DNA of 64,000 bases, taken from assembly GCA_964036295.1 (NCBI GenBank), contig OZ038466.1:25003997-25067996 (forward strand), written 5' to 3'. The stretch comes from Plumapathes pennacea. Its lineage: Eukaryota > Cnidaria > Anthozoa > Antipatharia > Myriopathidae. The translations under genes were made by a program, and so were the position numbers. This document shows, piece by piece, positions 25,701 to 38,471 of this stretch; within the stretch, counting starts at the first letter, position 1; each line of letters starts with the position of its first letter. Below the pieces are notes generated by a model. It had not been told where the DNA came from. It saw only the letters and a program-made list of their open reading frames with translations, and did not search any database.

Positions 25701-28700
25701 TCCGTATTGTTAGGTGAGAAACCAAATTAATGAGAACATTTAATTAAAGTTGATCACTGTTTGGAGTAAAAATTCCATGCCAGGTACAAATTTGCATGGC
25801 ACATTTTTGATGTGTCAACTATTTCTCCCTGTGAACTAATTATATAATTCACACATCTACATCAATTTTTATAAGACTAATGTTTATAGAAAGGGTTTCC
25901 TCCCAAAGCCGCTAGAGATATCTGGCCCAAAGAGCTCTAATAACATTACTACTTACATCGATAAAATTTGCATTGATGTAATCAGATCCGGCAACACCCC
26001 TAACTTCAGAAAGAACCACACGACTGTGATCATCTATGATTAAACAGAACAATCAAAGCTTTGAGTCGAATTCTAAGAGAACTGACTGACTTTGGGCGAT
26101 GCCCCAGGATATATTATTCTATTTCAACCAACCTCAAAGAAGCATCACACACTGTATTTGCTTTACCGATTATATATTGAAAGGAGAAGTTTGTTTATAA
26201 AATTATTCTTGATACTTCAGGTTACATAGAACAAAGACAACAAATAAAAACAACATATTCCTTGTCAAGTCAAAACCGAAACAGTAGCTCAAGGTAGATA
26301 GGTGTACTCTGTTCTATGTATGTCAACTGAGTAAGTTTTCATGCAGATCTACTCACATGGTATGATGTTTGCATATCTGTTCTTGGCTTTGTTTTCTGGT
26401 TTCTGAGCTTGCTCCCAAGTGAAGTTGCCAGGAACTCGAATAGCCTGTGGAAAAATCAATTCAAAACTTGTATCATCTTTTCACTGCTTTACTTACAGAG
26501 CTCATAGACATGACAGGAGTGCTAACTCTGGTAAAAAAGTTAGGAGTTGGCACAACCAGAGTTCTGTTCTTTGTACACATTGTATCTTAATGAGTTTTTT
26601 TGTGTCTTGTTGGGAAATGTAACAAATATTTTAGCATATAAGTTAGGCTTACTGTAATATTATTTATGGTGTAAACTAGATTTGCAGAGGTTTGCACTGT
26701 GCACTAAAAATATTACTGCTACTAACCACAAACTCCTCACGGAATGCCTTATTCCTGTCAGCATGGTTAATCTCACAATATTCTCTCAGCTTATCCACTG
26801 GGATGGGCTTGATTGTTGCAAATCCCCCTGGGCCGATAACATCTGCAAAGGTCAATGAATGTCAAACAAATTACAATCCATCAAGATTCATTTGGTGCAA
26901 CTAATATGGTTTGATCAGACGTCTCAATACCTGACAACATGAAATGTACATGTAGCAGAATGAATCCAAAAGAAAGGTATCCACTTACATACCTACAGTA
27001 TAGTGAAAATTCCTGGGCCTTTAGAGTTTATCAAGACAGTGTGTAGTGATACTGAAGATACATTATTTTATTAGTATTGATGTCATTGTGAGCGAAGCAA
27101 TATTTAAAGATTATAGAACACACCTCCTTTTCCAGTGACCTTTATTGATTATTTTTATGCTTACTGGTATATGCATGAATACTCTTAGATTTGGTCAGCA
27201 TTTTTAGCATACATACCTTTATTGACAATTGCGCCCAAATAATGCTGCATGTTGATTTACACATTATGTAAGGTGATGAAGGATTATTTTAATTATAATT
27301 TAGGAGATATTTTGTTGAAGGTCAGTTATAAAACAGGGCATATGAAAGTAAAACATGGATACATTTTTACACAGCACCACCACCAAAGCTTGTAGACCCC
27401 TTTATACAACAGATTAAAGACCACTCCAGAAAAATTAACACTGACAAAGCTTTTATTACACACTTCATCTAAAAAGGCTCTTGAAGAGCAAGCTTGTCTT
27501 TAAATAAATATAATTTTACAATGTGGTAAATAATATCAATATTTTTTTTTAGTAAAAAGGCCATAATGGTGTCTTTAGACTACACAAAAATCTAAGGAAA
27601 ATGTCTCTTTAGAGAGTTTAGGTGAAGTATTGTGTTACAATGTTTTTGTATACTCATCGTTTTAAAGTTTTATTTGAATAGGCTATTTACAGTTTAAGGT
27701 GAGGGTAAAGAGCTTCAAATTTGTTTTGTGTTTAAATAATTTTGGCTTTTTAGGTTTATGGAGAACTCTCAACATGCACCACAGCCATGCACTTAAATTA
27801 GAAAGTTTTATAAAAACCTGAATACAGGTGTCTGTGAAGAGAATTATATTCCACTCCACTAACCTTGTGCTCATTATTGCTCAATATAACTAACTACATG
27901 CAATGCATGTCTACATGATTATAGTTTATGGTTATGTGGTGAATAGTTACAAGCTGTAGGTACACAGACATTTCTAAGAACAGCTTCTTGGTCATTGCTC
28001 ATACTCTTTTATGAGACAATTCATGGTTTTTTTATGGCTTTATATACAAGATAAGAACTTTATTTTACTGTGGCATTGAAGTCTACAGTTTTTAGCTTAT
28101 TTGTCAACATCTACATGTAGCTGGGTTCAATGCTGATTTATGACATGTCTAACTTCTCAAATTTAAAATAGCTTACATTTTCTTTGTGTAAAAAATAAAC
28201 AGAACATGGAATAACATAAGGGTTTATAGCTTAACCTACAGCTGCAGTCAACAGTCAAAGCCCATCAGCTATTTAAACCCAGGATCTCTATCAGAATAGG
28301 AGAGACCTAATCCTTATATAAATTATGCAGAATTTTTCTCTCTTTTTTTTGTCATTAGGCAAAGAAAATACTATATCTGCACAGCAAACTAGCTTGTCCC
28401 GAGAAAAGTGTCAGAGCTGTCAAACCCCTCTGTCCTTGCAATAAACTTGTCTCAAATCTCATCATGGCATTATCATCTTTCTCAAGAAATTCTACACTCC
28501 TCCAAGCATGAGTTTGTAGCATTAAAGTAAAGTTAGACAATCTAAACCCATGATTCCGAACCTTCAGAGCCTCGTCGATGACCTGTAGCATACTTGATAC
28601 TTGGCATATCCAGTGATTCTTTCTCCCCTAAACCACTGTCATTTGAATTTGCAACAGCACAACGGTTGCCTTTAAGTTCTGTGGAATCTTGTTTCTTTTT

Positions 28701-31700
28701 CTGGTTTCTGTAGGAAAGTAGTCACATTAGCTTTTGGCCAGAGGAATCTAAAGAGGAGTAAACCTAAAGTAATGCTTTCTTGCATGTACGTTTGTTGACT
28801 TGCTTTGTTTTGGCTTCAATCTGCACTTAGGCCTTCTCTTCCCTAAAGCAATGACTGCCATACTACCATAGTTTGGTGCAGCCAGTTTTGAACTGCAGGC
28901 ATTTTATCACATTATCATAATATCAAAAATTTATTTAGAACACAAAGAAAAAATAATTGTCAGATAATGCAACAGGCCAAATAAAATCAAATACATTAAC
29001 CGTAAAAACTACTGGTGCATGTACTACAATGCCTGAACTCCAAGAAAACTCCTGAACTGTCAAATGAATCCTAAAAGTGTGACCTGTATGCAAGTAGTGA
29101 AAAGAATGAACCCTGCAAACCTCCATTCTTACCTCACAAACAGGACTACTATAATAATGGCAAACGCCAGCACTATAATCCCTGCAAACACTCCTCCAAA
29201 CAAGGAACCAGCATCTATTCCTCCTTGTTGTTTATCAACCTTTGGTTCTGAAAGATGAATAGTCAATATGGGACCCATTATTAAGCTAATCCAGGATTAA
29301 GATTAAAAATTTTTAGTGAAAAAATGATTCTAGTTGTGGTTGAAAAAAAAAACACCATACAGCAACTAAAGAACCTGTTGTGGCTCAAAATAAAAAATTA
29401 ACTTCAGTTGAAAGAAACCTGAAAAAAAAAATGAACAAAGAAATAATATAACACAAAAGTAGATGAGGTTGTTATGACTTTCAAGTTACAGAAAACAGTT
29501 TATATGCCAGGTAACAAGTTGTATACCTATCCCTTAACAAATTGCCAATAAACTATTTTTCATCAAAGTTAATATTATCAGTCTCAGGAGTCAAACAGTA
29601 AACAATTCAAATTAATTCAGCTTTATACAGTAATATTACTTTTAACATTTTACTCTAGATTGTAAGACTTTGCATTTTACCTCTGGAATATTACTGCAAA
29701 ACCCTAAAAAAAATTAGGATTAGATTTGTTTGTTTACTGATACGGATCAGGTTAGATAATGCTATACGGTAGCATACCTAAAGCACGAGTTGTAGGATTG
29801 CTGACCACAGCTAGAGGTTAGAGAGAGGACAGGAGAAAAGAATGGTAAAATAGTTAGTAGATCATTTAAATTTGCATCTGTGTGACTCAGTGATATGGAG
29901 AGTTGATGGAATGTAAAAGATCAATCCCAAGGAAGATAAATATAGGAAGGAGAAGTGAGAGTACAGAACATTACAATACCAGTATACACTGCAGGCCAAA
30001 TGCAAGCAGACTTGCAAGAAAAAGTGTGTTTATCTTTTCTGTATTTTAAAACAGTCAATCTAATGAACTTTTATTTATAGGTGTTATTGATTATGTTTTT
30101 ATAGATTTATTATTATTATTTTATAGACTTATAATGTTTGTTTTGTTGGCTATACTATGCAATGAAACCTGTCAGTTTACATTTTGCAGTTTCAGAATGA
30201 ATGCCAGCAATGTAAATTTTTATGGAGAGAACAGAGTATTTAATGAAGCATGATACTTTGATGTCACATAATACTTTGATGACAAAATAGTGCATAAAAT
30301 TACCTAGAGGCCCTGTTTTCATCTTGATGGATTTACTGAACACACCAGACCCTCTGGATGTGAATGCTTGGACCTGCAGGTACAACATTAAAGAGTTGAC
30401 ATTATAGTGAAAATCATATGGACATAAATTTTGGTCAAGCAAGTATTAAATTTCCTTGGGTTAGCTAGGGGTGTGCAGTACTCTCTTTTTGTTGAATACA
30501 CAGTACCAATTACACTGACACAAGATATCAGTACAGGTATAGTAGCAGAAAGAAAGCTTAACGCCCAACACAATCCTGTGTCTAAACTCCACCTACATGC
30601 ACATAATGTGTCAGCAACAGCTCTTCTGGTATAAAAATGTGATAACACTGTACCATACACAACATCAAATTTTGAAAGTCAGTTGGATAGCACACCTAAA
30701 TGTTTTGGGCTTGGCCTTATTGACAGCCTGCTCATAGCAACAACATATTTTGCTATTTTAAACTTTTAGTAAACAATGACTGACCTTGATATTGTAGTTG
30801 GTCTTTTTCTGGAGATCTTTCAACGTATACACTAAAGTTAGATTTTTCAAGTGTTTTACTATCTCCACAACATATTGTTGGCCTGTCGTGTTAGAGTATA
30901 TGATCCTATACTTTGTGATGTTGCCATTGGGGTCTTTTGGTCTGTTCCATCTGATTCTCAAGCTGGTTTCTCCTTTAGTATACACTCGGACATTTCTTGG
31001 CGCACTGGGAGCTGGAAGAATAAACATTATTGAATCAATTCCTTGATAATACCAGCAGAAAAATAGAGACCCATGATGGCAGATCATAGACAAATAGAAG
31101 AGTACAATATTTCAAGTACAAAGATACCTACCTCCTTCAAGGGTCTCTATCTTCTGACTGTTAGAGTATGGTCCCCACAGCACCTTGTTGTTAAATCCTT
31201 TTGTACCTTCAGCTACACGAATGAGAAAAGAAGTGTATGGCTTGAGGTCCTTTATTTCTATCTCCCGGTATGGCCCTATCTTCCAGACAATAAAGCTTGC
31301 AACCTCACGCCGAGCCCTTCGTCTTGAAGTAATGGTCACTTGAGCTGGAATTATAGTTATATTCTCATGGATAATGTTCTGATCTCGCACTCTCCATAAA
31401 CTTTTGATCTTGAACTTAAACACCGGGCCATTTATGTTTGTTGGTTTCCTCCACACAAGATGAGTAGCATGCTCATCAGACAAGTTAGCTACAAACTCCT
31501 CTGGTGCACTTGGGCCTGCAATGTCACATGAATCCAAGTTATTGCTTATGCCAAAGAGGTGTTGGTTTACAGATGTTTTCACACATCTGTATGAGAAGGA
31601 GACTCTTACATGCTTTTTGAATTAGTTTTCCTGAGAAGTTATTCTTATATTTCTTGATTTTGGACATTTGATGTGGAGCAACAATTACTGAATGTTACTA

Positions 31701-34700
31701 TGTAAGAAAAACATGGGGTTTTCTTTTGCAGAACTACCATGCATACTCTTCTGACAGTCTAAATAGATTTATCAGTTGCTATATTGGAGTGTTGCACTTT
31801 GGTCACATGTATATAATTTGAAAACACTCCTATTTGAGGCACTATATTAGGGAGTTACCTGCAGCATCAGTCTTGACCCGTACCAGGCTGCTGTCCTTTT
31901 TGCAACAGCTTGTCTGTATTCTCACTTGCAGGGAGTAATTTGTGAAGGGTTTGAGACCAGTCAGGATTGTTTTGGTGACATTGTGGGGAACAGTGGAAGG
32001 TGTCATAGAAGATAGCCCATACTTTGAACTTTCAACATAATTTACTGTGTAGTACTGCACAACACCATTGGGCCTGACAGGCCTCTTCCACTTTACAGAC
32101 ACTGCAGTGGCATTCAATGCTGTTGCAATAACTCCAATCGGTGGAGAAGGCACTGTTTGTGTCAAAGAATAGATTGGAGTTAGCTGAAAACTGGCTCTGG
32201 TCAGCATTGGGGGCATTTTGTTGAACAAGAAAAGAGTACAACTTGTAATGTACATGAAAAGGGCTGATGATGATGTTGTATGATAAAGTACCTATGGTAC
32301 TGTACATATGGACTGCAGAATATAATAAAAAAAAATGAAAGTGGTCTTTCCAGCTATGAAGGGGCATTTGCAAACTAAGATAGCACAAGAAATATTCTGG
32401 GCTTCAATGACATACCAGTTGCATTTCCAATGCTCTTCACCACTGATATAGATATGAAGCTTATGGGAGTGACTTGCAACAAAAACTTCATCTCCTGCTC
32501 CTAGCAAAGTCACTTGTTTCTCTTTATTTAGACAATTCCATGTGGTTCAGGACTGACGTACTCACCTCCCTCGATGGTGGATACTTTCAGTTCATGGAAA
32601 TCACTCTTGAAATATCTTGTGGTTGCTGTTAAACGAACCTTGTATTCTGTGTAAGGCTGCAAGTTTTCTAAGTCAAATTTTTCTTTAGGAGGAGAAATCT
32701 TTTTTTCATCCCACTCTCTGCCATCATTTGAGGAATATTTCAGCATGAGGAAACGGATGTCATTTCTCCCCTTCAGTACCTTCAACTTGAATGATAGAAC
32801 TGTTGGTTCCCGTCGATCGATTTGAAGTTGTACAACTGGCTTTCCTAAAAAGGAAGCATTTGCAGATTAGTATAATACTTCTATTTTTACTGTATAAAAC
32901 ATTTCAACAAAGCCAAACTTACAAAAAAAGTGGTTTGAAATAATATAAATTTCCAGATAAATTGCAATTTCCTTTTATCTATATCATTATGGAAAATAGG
33001 ATAAGGCAATCTGAAACTGTACAACGATAATATTGCAGAAGAATATTGTATTCCTTATGGATCAGTTACCTTGTTAATATATATAATGTATTGTTAATAA
33101 CTTTACATCACAAATTCTATAACTAATTTTGAGACTGAGCCACATACATTTAATGAGATGAAAAAATCTTACCAACTTTTTCCAGATTTATATAAAGGGA
33201 ATCAGACCCAAGACTATTCTCCACTTTGCAAGTGTATGGACCAAAGCTTCCTGGATAAGGTGTAACCTTAAGAGTTCTCCCTAATTCTTGTGATTCAGAC
33301 TCAAATACCACTCCACTGGAGTTGCTCCATATGTACTTAGGAGGAGGATCACCATCCGCATTACATGTGAGGTTAACTGCATAGCCAGGAAATGCAGGTA
33401 CATTTTGGCTGGATGAGTTCTTGTTAATCTCAGGAGCATCTGTGGATCAAAACCACTCTTATATACTCAGTTCACCCATTACATTAACACTATAAATACA
33501 TATTACTGTAAAATACCAGTTTTAAGCTCTGGGCTTATCTTTGAGTCAAATTCAACTGTGCAATCATGCATACACCAGATATTAGACTATAGTTTCTGTC
33601 CACCATGCTGGGCATTTGAATAGCAACATGAAATGTTTGTCAGCAGTTGCAAAGCTAAAGGATTTTGTTGTAGATTGGACTTGTCTCTCACTTCACACAC
33701 CACCACTCATCCATCACTTACAGTAAACAGTTATAGAGAAGAAAACTCTATGAGCTTGTCCAAAGCCATTGGATGCAGCACATGCATAGGTTCCTGTGTC
33801 TTTCTTCCTGGCAGAATAGATTCTATATGACTCGCCATGTCCAACAATTTTGTTTCCAGTTAGATGGGTCCATGTGATGTTTGGGGGAGGATAACCCTCA
33901 GCTCTGCATTGCAAAGATAGAGGATCTCCTTCTTCCAATCTGTTATTTTTTGTTGGTTCTGTGGTAATTCTTGGAGCATCTACAATAAAAGATACAGAGT
34001 CAAAATCTGTCTGGGGTAGGGACTCCATCCCCATAGCACTATTTTATAATAAGGCCTATAACATTCTGGAGAAGAAAATCAAAAAGAAGTTACGGAGAAG
34101 AAAATCAAAAAGAAGTTACCAAACATACTTTCTTTTCTTAAATTGTTGAAAGAATCTTTATTTTGAGCTTGGGAGTAAAAGAGTCAGGATTAAAGAATAT
34201 CAAAACTCCCACCCACTACATCAGGTGTGAAAGAGACCCTTCCCTGCAGCATGACTCATTAATAGTTTATTTCTCTTTGCATGTACTGTTCCATGATAAA
34301 GCCAAATTCTAGTTGTGAAACTATTATCAATTCCAACAGGAATACAGTACTGTAATTCATGATACTTGTAAGTTACCATACTTACACCGAACATAAACTG
34401 TCACTTCTGCCCTGGGACCATCCCCATAGTCATTATATGGGACACAGGCATAGATTCCTCTTTGCATCTTGTGGAGCACTGTCACTTTAAGTTTGCCTTT
34501 CATCTGAGCTTCTCGGTTGTTTAACTGCACTTCATTATGTCCAGGTGCCTTGCGATAAAAGCGATACTTTGCTGTGGGGTTTGCAGTGGTTGTGCAGGTG
34601 ATGACTATTGTGCTGCCATCATCGATGGTATCTTGTTTGGCATTAGTCTTTATGGTGGTTTCTTTTGGCTTGTCTACCAACAAAAAAAAAAATGATCAAA

Positions 34701-37700
34701 ATATCAAATTTTGACCCTTACTGGCTACCTATCCCCTAGTAGAACCCCACTATCTCAAACTCTCAAGGGAAGCGAGAAATAGGGAGGGTTCAGCCAAGGG
34801 TTCATTTCCAAGTAAAATCGGATTTCGTTGGAGATAACAGGGAGTTGGAGACAACCGACTTTGAGGTGGCAGAGTTCTACTGTACACCCACAAATTTGAT
34901 TTATGCATTGACATACTCACATTGAACAATGAGGTTCACCTTCCTTTCTTCAGTGCCACCTTTGTTAACTGCCAAGCACTCGTAGTTACCTCTGTCTTTA
35001 TAATTCACTGGATCCAAGGTAAGCTCCAACTTGCTTCTACCTTGTTGCACGGTTTTGCCATCTTTTCTCCATATCACCAGAGGTTTTGGTTTTCCATCTG
35101 CTTGACAACTGAGTATGTATTTTTTTCCCTCCTCAATAGTAACTTTCGACTGCCAGGGACTCGTCTTAATCTTAGGAGGAACTGTCAAACAGAACAAACA
35201 GCATGCCAATGCACCCATCAATAACCCAAGGGGACCAGGTAAGAGAAATTTTGAATTTTAGACATTTCCAAAAGTGTTCATTCAAAACACCATATAATAT
35301 GAATTTGAATTAATGGTCTTTTAATTTGTTAAATCCCCTCCTCTTGCCCAAGCCAATTCTTTGTGGTTAAATTGAAAAATATATATATATTCCTCAACTC
35401 AAAATTACCAAAAATTTACCTGTTGCATTTATGTCTTCCAGTACTATTGTAAACTTTACTGCAGCTTGATTATGGTAGTTTTTAGAGTTATATATAATAT
35501 ATTATTGATATTACTGATTATTGATATTGCAGAAATAAATGTTTCACTTGTACTGTGATCCCATGATACTGTGATTAATAAGTGGTAAAGGCCATTCATG
35601 TTTGTTTAAAAATGATTTCTGGTGCAAACACTGTCTTGTTAACAAAGTATAATAAGCAAAATATTACTACAAAAAAAAAATAAGAATCTGACAGAAATTA
35701 GAAACAATAACAAATCTGTGATAGTTTTGCTGTTAGGATGATGTTTTCTCTGCAAAACTAAATGAGGCTACCTAGACAACACTAACCATAAACGACAGTG
35801 TAAGGACACATGCTATAGATACTACTAAAAATAAATAGGTGATTACGAAAAGACCTCATGTGACTTTTTTAGGTCAATTTTTGTTTTTAATTTCTTTTTG
35901 AAAAACCTAGTAGATAAAATGATAAAAATAAGAACAAAAAAATCTCAAAAAGAAAAACACAAATTGACCTTAAAATTGAAAGTCATATAGGGAATTCTTC
36001 AACACACCCATTCCAATAATGGCAAACAACAATATTCAAGATTATCTGAATTTAGCATTCCCAATTTACAGTCATATACTGCCTGTAACATAAATGTTAT
36101 GTTCTATTTTTCTGGTTCTGCTTGATTCTGAGTATAAATGGAACATAATACCACATAATTAACACCCTATGGAAGAGAATATTGTATTCTTGGGTCATGA
36201 TTATGAATGATGTGTCAAATGAGTGTAATTTGAAAGCCAGTGTTACTCCGCAATAATAGCTGGGTAAAAAGAAAAATACACAAAACTGTTTTTACATTAG
36301 GTAGCAGGGTGGTATTTCTAAAATACTAGTATTTCTTTAGTATTTCTTAGTATTTCTTAAGTATTTTTTATAGCTTCTTAACTTGGGCTTAATTTTTAAT
36401 AATTCAGCAAGTCACCTTTCCACAATTTCTCAATTTCCTCACCCCACCCCTGAGACACTTGCACAGCAGCTGCTCTGTCAAAATTAATGCCAGAAAAACT
36501 TTAACTAATTTATGACTGAAATGCAATTTCCGAACAAACGAAAACAAAAGCCGCTTTTTTACAGATTCATGATAGACAAAATTGAACGTTCAAACGTCAT
36601 AATTCTGTGTTAACTTGTCACAAGTAAGATATGCATTTAGGCTTTTGTTCTACACTGAGACAGCGTAATATGAACCTTACAGTGCAGTTTCTTGGTACCG
36701 TTTAGACGATCTGTGAGGTATAAAAAGTCACGTCAGGGTTAGTTTTCCATCAAGACGGAATATCCTGCAGTATTCATTCCTTCTCACTTTGTTTAGACCC
36801 CATGGACACAATGGACGCCTGCAGATTTGCATCCAATATTAAAATGTCGCTTTCTAAGGGTTTAATAATTTTGTCTTGATTAACGAATATTTCTCCCACC
36901 GACGTCCAAAGCCAAAGTGCTAATTTGAAACGCAAATGGCATGCAGACCACGGCAAATTATTTATGGCCGATCTTTTGAATTTTCAAATCCCTTGTGTAC
37001 TAAAATACCCGGTTCTGTGGGCTTTTTCTGTGTAACGTGACGCGAACTTGCACACCTTGCAATTTAAAACTTGTCTTCCACTAAATATAGAAACATAATG
37101 GACGAACTCCGCGGATAGAAAAGTTCAAATTGGTCTCCAGGCCAGTCTTTTCTCCATATACGAGATTGTTTGCACTGAATGCGAGCATACGGGTAAATCT
37201 AAACAATAATTATTTCTATGTAAATAGGTAAGATGAAAAAAGTATGCTTATATGTTGCACCGCCATCAATCTTGCGGTTTTTATGGTCAGTCATAAACCG
37301 AATTTTGCAACACGTCTATTTTGAGTGAAATGTCAAATTTATATTCATTCGCAAAGTGCTGCCATTAACTAACCCTCTGAACAACATAGAGTCGGCAATT
37401 ATTTCAAAATTTAGCGGATGACAAATCGGGAAATGGCACGAAACAACTGTCTTGGCGCACGTGCATATAATTATTATTCAAGATAACAGTGAACGTATTC
37501 TAACTGAGCTAAAGACTCAACAAGACATCAAAGGCTGCAAGAACCTCAGAAAAACGCGTCCTTAAATACGGCCACCCTTTTCCCGAGCATTGTTTGTGCA
37601 TTTGTTTATCTCTTGCAAACAGATATAGGTTCCATGAAGCTGTCACCGAACGCCATTCTGATCATCACGCCACTTATAAAATCTGGCGCTGAGAAATCGC

Positions 37701-38471
37701 ACAGCGTATTGATTTATCTTTTCGTATCTCTCTCTTCAATTCTGCTGTGTGCGTTTTGAACGAGATCATTAACCAAAAGTCCGCAATCAGAACTCCGAAA
37801 GATATAATCAAAAAGCATCTTTTAAACATCACTATTTCACGGTGGGGAGGACTTTGTGATCCCTTCCTACGGATGTGCTCATTACGAGAGACATAAACGA
37901 AACACTCACCTATAACAACGAGCGTAATCTTTTTCTTGACGGTCCTCACTGCTCCCCTGAGCTCGCACATGTAATCTCCCTCGTCGTCCAGCGTCACTGC
38001 AGAAATGTGGAGTGTTGCGATGCCAATCATCTGCACCCTTCCCTTATAACTTTGAGGGATAGAGCTCATCGGTTGTGGCTTCGAATTTTTGTCAGTCTTG
38101 ACGAAGAAGATGGTTTCAATGTGCCATTCTTTTGGGTTTTTCAACCCCCAGAGTAAAACGTAATCCCCACTATCAACGGTGTACCTCCACACCAGTGACG
38201 CATTCTGAGTAATGTTGACATCCACTTGATCATTATCGTTTGTCAGTTGCAAGTCTTGCATGGAACTGCTCACAACACCTGAGGAAAGGAAGATCACTAA
38301 TCAGCACTTGCCAGTCTGCCAAAAAGGAATCTCGGAATCTCTGCCCTCAAGGCAGCGCATCGAGTGTAAAAATGTGTAGCTATACAGTAATCCTAACTTA
38401 CCGAGACACAGAGAAAACCACAAGAATAGTTGAGGCAACATTCCAGGAGCGTTCAACACTTTGCTTTTCAT
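20424..38471 (-). CDS. Receptor-type protein tyrosine phosphatase, 5 Ig + 4 FN3, two PTP domains (30 exons, 1606 aa)
   Basis: Plasma-membrane phosphotyrosine phosphatase with an adhesion-type ectodomain. Exons in transcript order: 38471-38402, 38278-37910, 35181-34921, 34673-34386, 33979-33722, 33439-33173, 32844-32566, 32152-31859, 31515-31132, 31011-30785, 30373-30304, 29810-29778, 29247-29133, 28707-28583, 26842-26727, 26444-26357, 26033-25957, 25595-25559, 24997-24900, 24737-24618, 24159-23996, 23725-23590, 23473-23324, 22735-22645, 22473-22397, 22195-22061, 21662-21534, 21261-21110, 20735-20600, 20498-20424. All phases agree (4821 nt). Each of the first eleven ectodomain exons starts in phase 1, as in modular shuffled genes. 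Ig+FN3 without a MAM domain is the LAR (R2A) layout, while parts of D1 and D2 resemble R2B and PTPRA types, so I leave the orthologue open. A second Met (residue 11) may be the true start. Confidence 0.93.
21837..21993. mobile_element. MITE-like inverted repeat, copy 1
   Basis: 157 bp with terminal inverted repeats. The left end is GAGCCCGTGCTGGATAATCT, then CCCGAAAAATGGTCCGAAA. The right end is the complement, GACCATTTTTTCGGGAGATTGTCC read in two pieces, ending GTGTGGGCTC. It lies in the phosphatase intron between the 22061 and 21662 exon ends. A related copy is at 54640-54768. Confidence 0.8.
24403..24421. repeat. C19 homopolymer in a phosphatase intron
   Basis: 19 consecutive C in the intron between exons 24737-24618 and 24159-23996 (G19 on the transcribed strand). 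Confidence 0.85.
24854..24873. repeat. C20 homopolymer next to a phosphatase splice donor
   Basis: 20 consecutive C, read as G20 in the pre-mRNA, start 27 nt after the donor of the exon ending at 24900. G-runs this close to a donor often act as intronic splicing enhancers or fold into quadruplexes (general knowledge). The effect here is untested. Confidence 0.85.
26843..28582. other. 1.7 kb phosphatase intron
   Basis: The intron between the juxtamembrane exon and the first D1 exon. It is AT-rich with only short open frames and no repeat I recognise. I see nothing else in it. Confidence 0.6.
29133..29247 (-). other. Transmembrane exon of the receptor phosphatase
   Basis: Encodes a polar stalk ([14 protein letters not shown]), then a single hydrophobic helix from about [12 protein letters not shown] through [10 protein letters not shown], ending at Val-Arg as the cytoplasmic stop-transfer. 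The next exon (28707-28583) gives a basic juxtamembrane segment, RNQKKKQD. Confidence 0.9.
29778..29810 (-). other. 33-nt symmetrical cassette exon of the phosphatase stalk
   Basis: An 11-codon exon ([11 protein letters not shown]), phase 1 at both ends, sits between FN3-4 and the transmembrane exon, with AACCTCTAG before it and GTATGCTA after. It can be skipped without a frame change. This makes it a candidate alternative microexon tuning the juxtamembrane stalk (inference). Confidence 0.65.
34068..34119. repeat. 26-bp perfect direct duplication
   Basis: Two identical adjacent copies of a 26-bp unit starting GGAGAAGAAAATC, in the phosphatase intron between the Ig3 and Ig4 exons. Confidence 0.9.
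35182..37909. other. 2.7 kb phosphatase intron after Ig1
   Basis: The largest intron of the gene, separating the V-type Ig1 exon from Ig2. AT-rich, with TA-dinucleotide stretches near 35385 and 35495 and no supported exon. A 60-codon minus-strand frame at 36774-36956 has no family resemblance. Confidence 0.6.

Larger units (their letters stand above)
23324..26842 (-). other. Membrane-proximal phosphatase domain D1 (catalytic)
   Basis: Ten exons encode residues about 1014-1342. Visible motifs: the phosphotyrosine-recognition segment [39 protein letters not shown], the WPD loop TAWPDHGVP with general acid Asp about 1214, and the signature [10 protein letters not shown] with nucleophile Cys about 1246. 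A Gln-containing [12 protein letters not shown] segment follows. All key catalytic residues are present, so D1 should be active. Confidence 0.92.
30304..38471 (-). other. Phosphatase ectodomain: signal peptide, Ig1-5, FN3 1-4
   Basis: The signal peptide is about residues 1-24 ([14 protein letters not shown] core). Ig1 (24-146) is V-type: it has [11 protein letters not shown] but Trp in place of the B-strand Cys. Ig2 (147-233) has [11 protein letters not shown] and GNYECLAVN. Ig3 (234-329) has ITCTTTANP and GIYACVPYN. Ig4 (330-415) has [11 protein letters not shown] and [12 protein letters not shown]. Ig5 (416-504) has [11 protein letters not shown] and [10 protein letters not shown]3-1 (505-597) is divergent, with [15 protein letters not shown]3-2 (598-695) has [15 protein letters not shown]3-3 (696-823) is long and contains RRRARRE. 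FN3-4 (824-922) has [10 protein letters not shown] and is split over two exons. Several N-glycosylation sequons are visible. Confidence 0.88.

Noticed and set aside
28355-28591. 78-codon minus-strand frame beginning [10 protein letters not shown]
   Set aside because: It lies in the intron after the juxtamembrane exon. Phase continuity to the first D1 exon requires the donor at 28583.
37674-38297. 207-codon minus-strand frame as a complete small Ig gene
   Set aside because: It is the Ig1 exon of the phosphatase read past its donor at 37910. The upstream signal-peptide exon and downstream Ig exons join it in phase.
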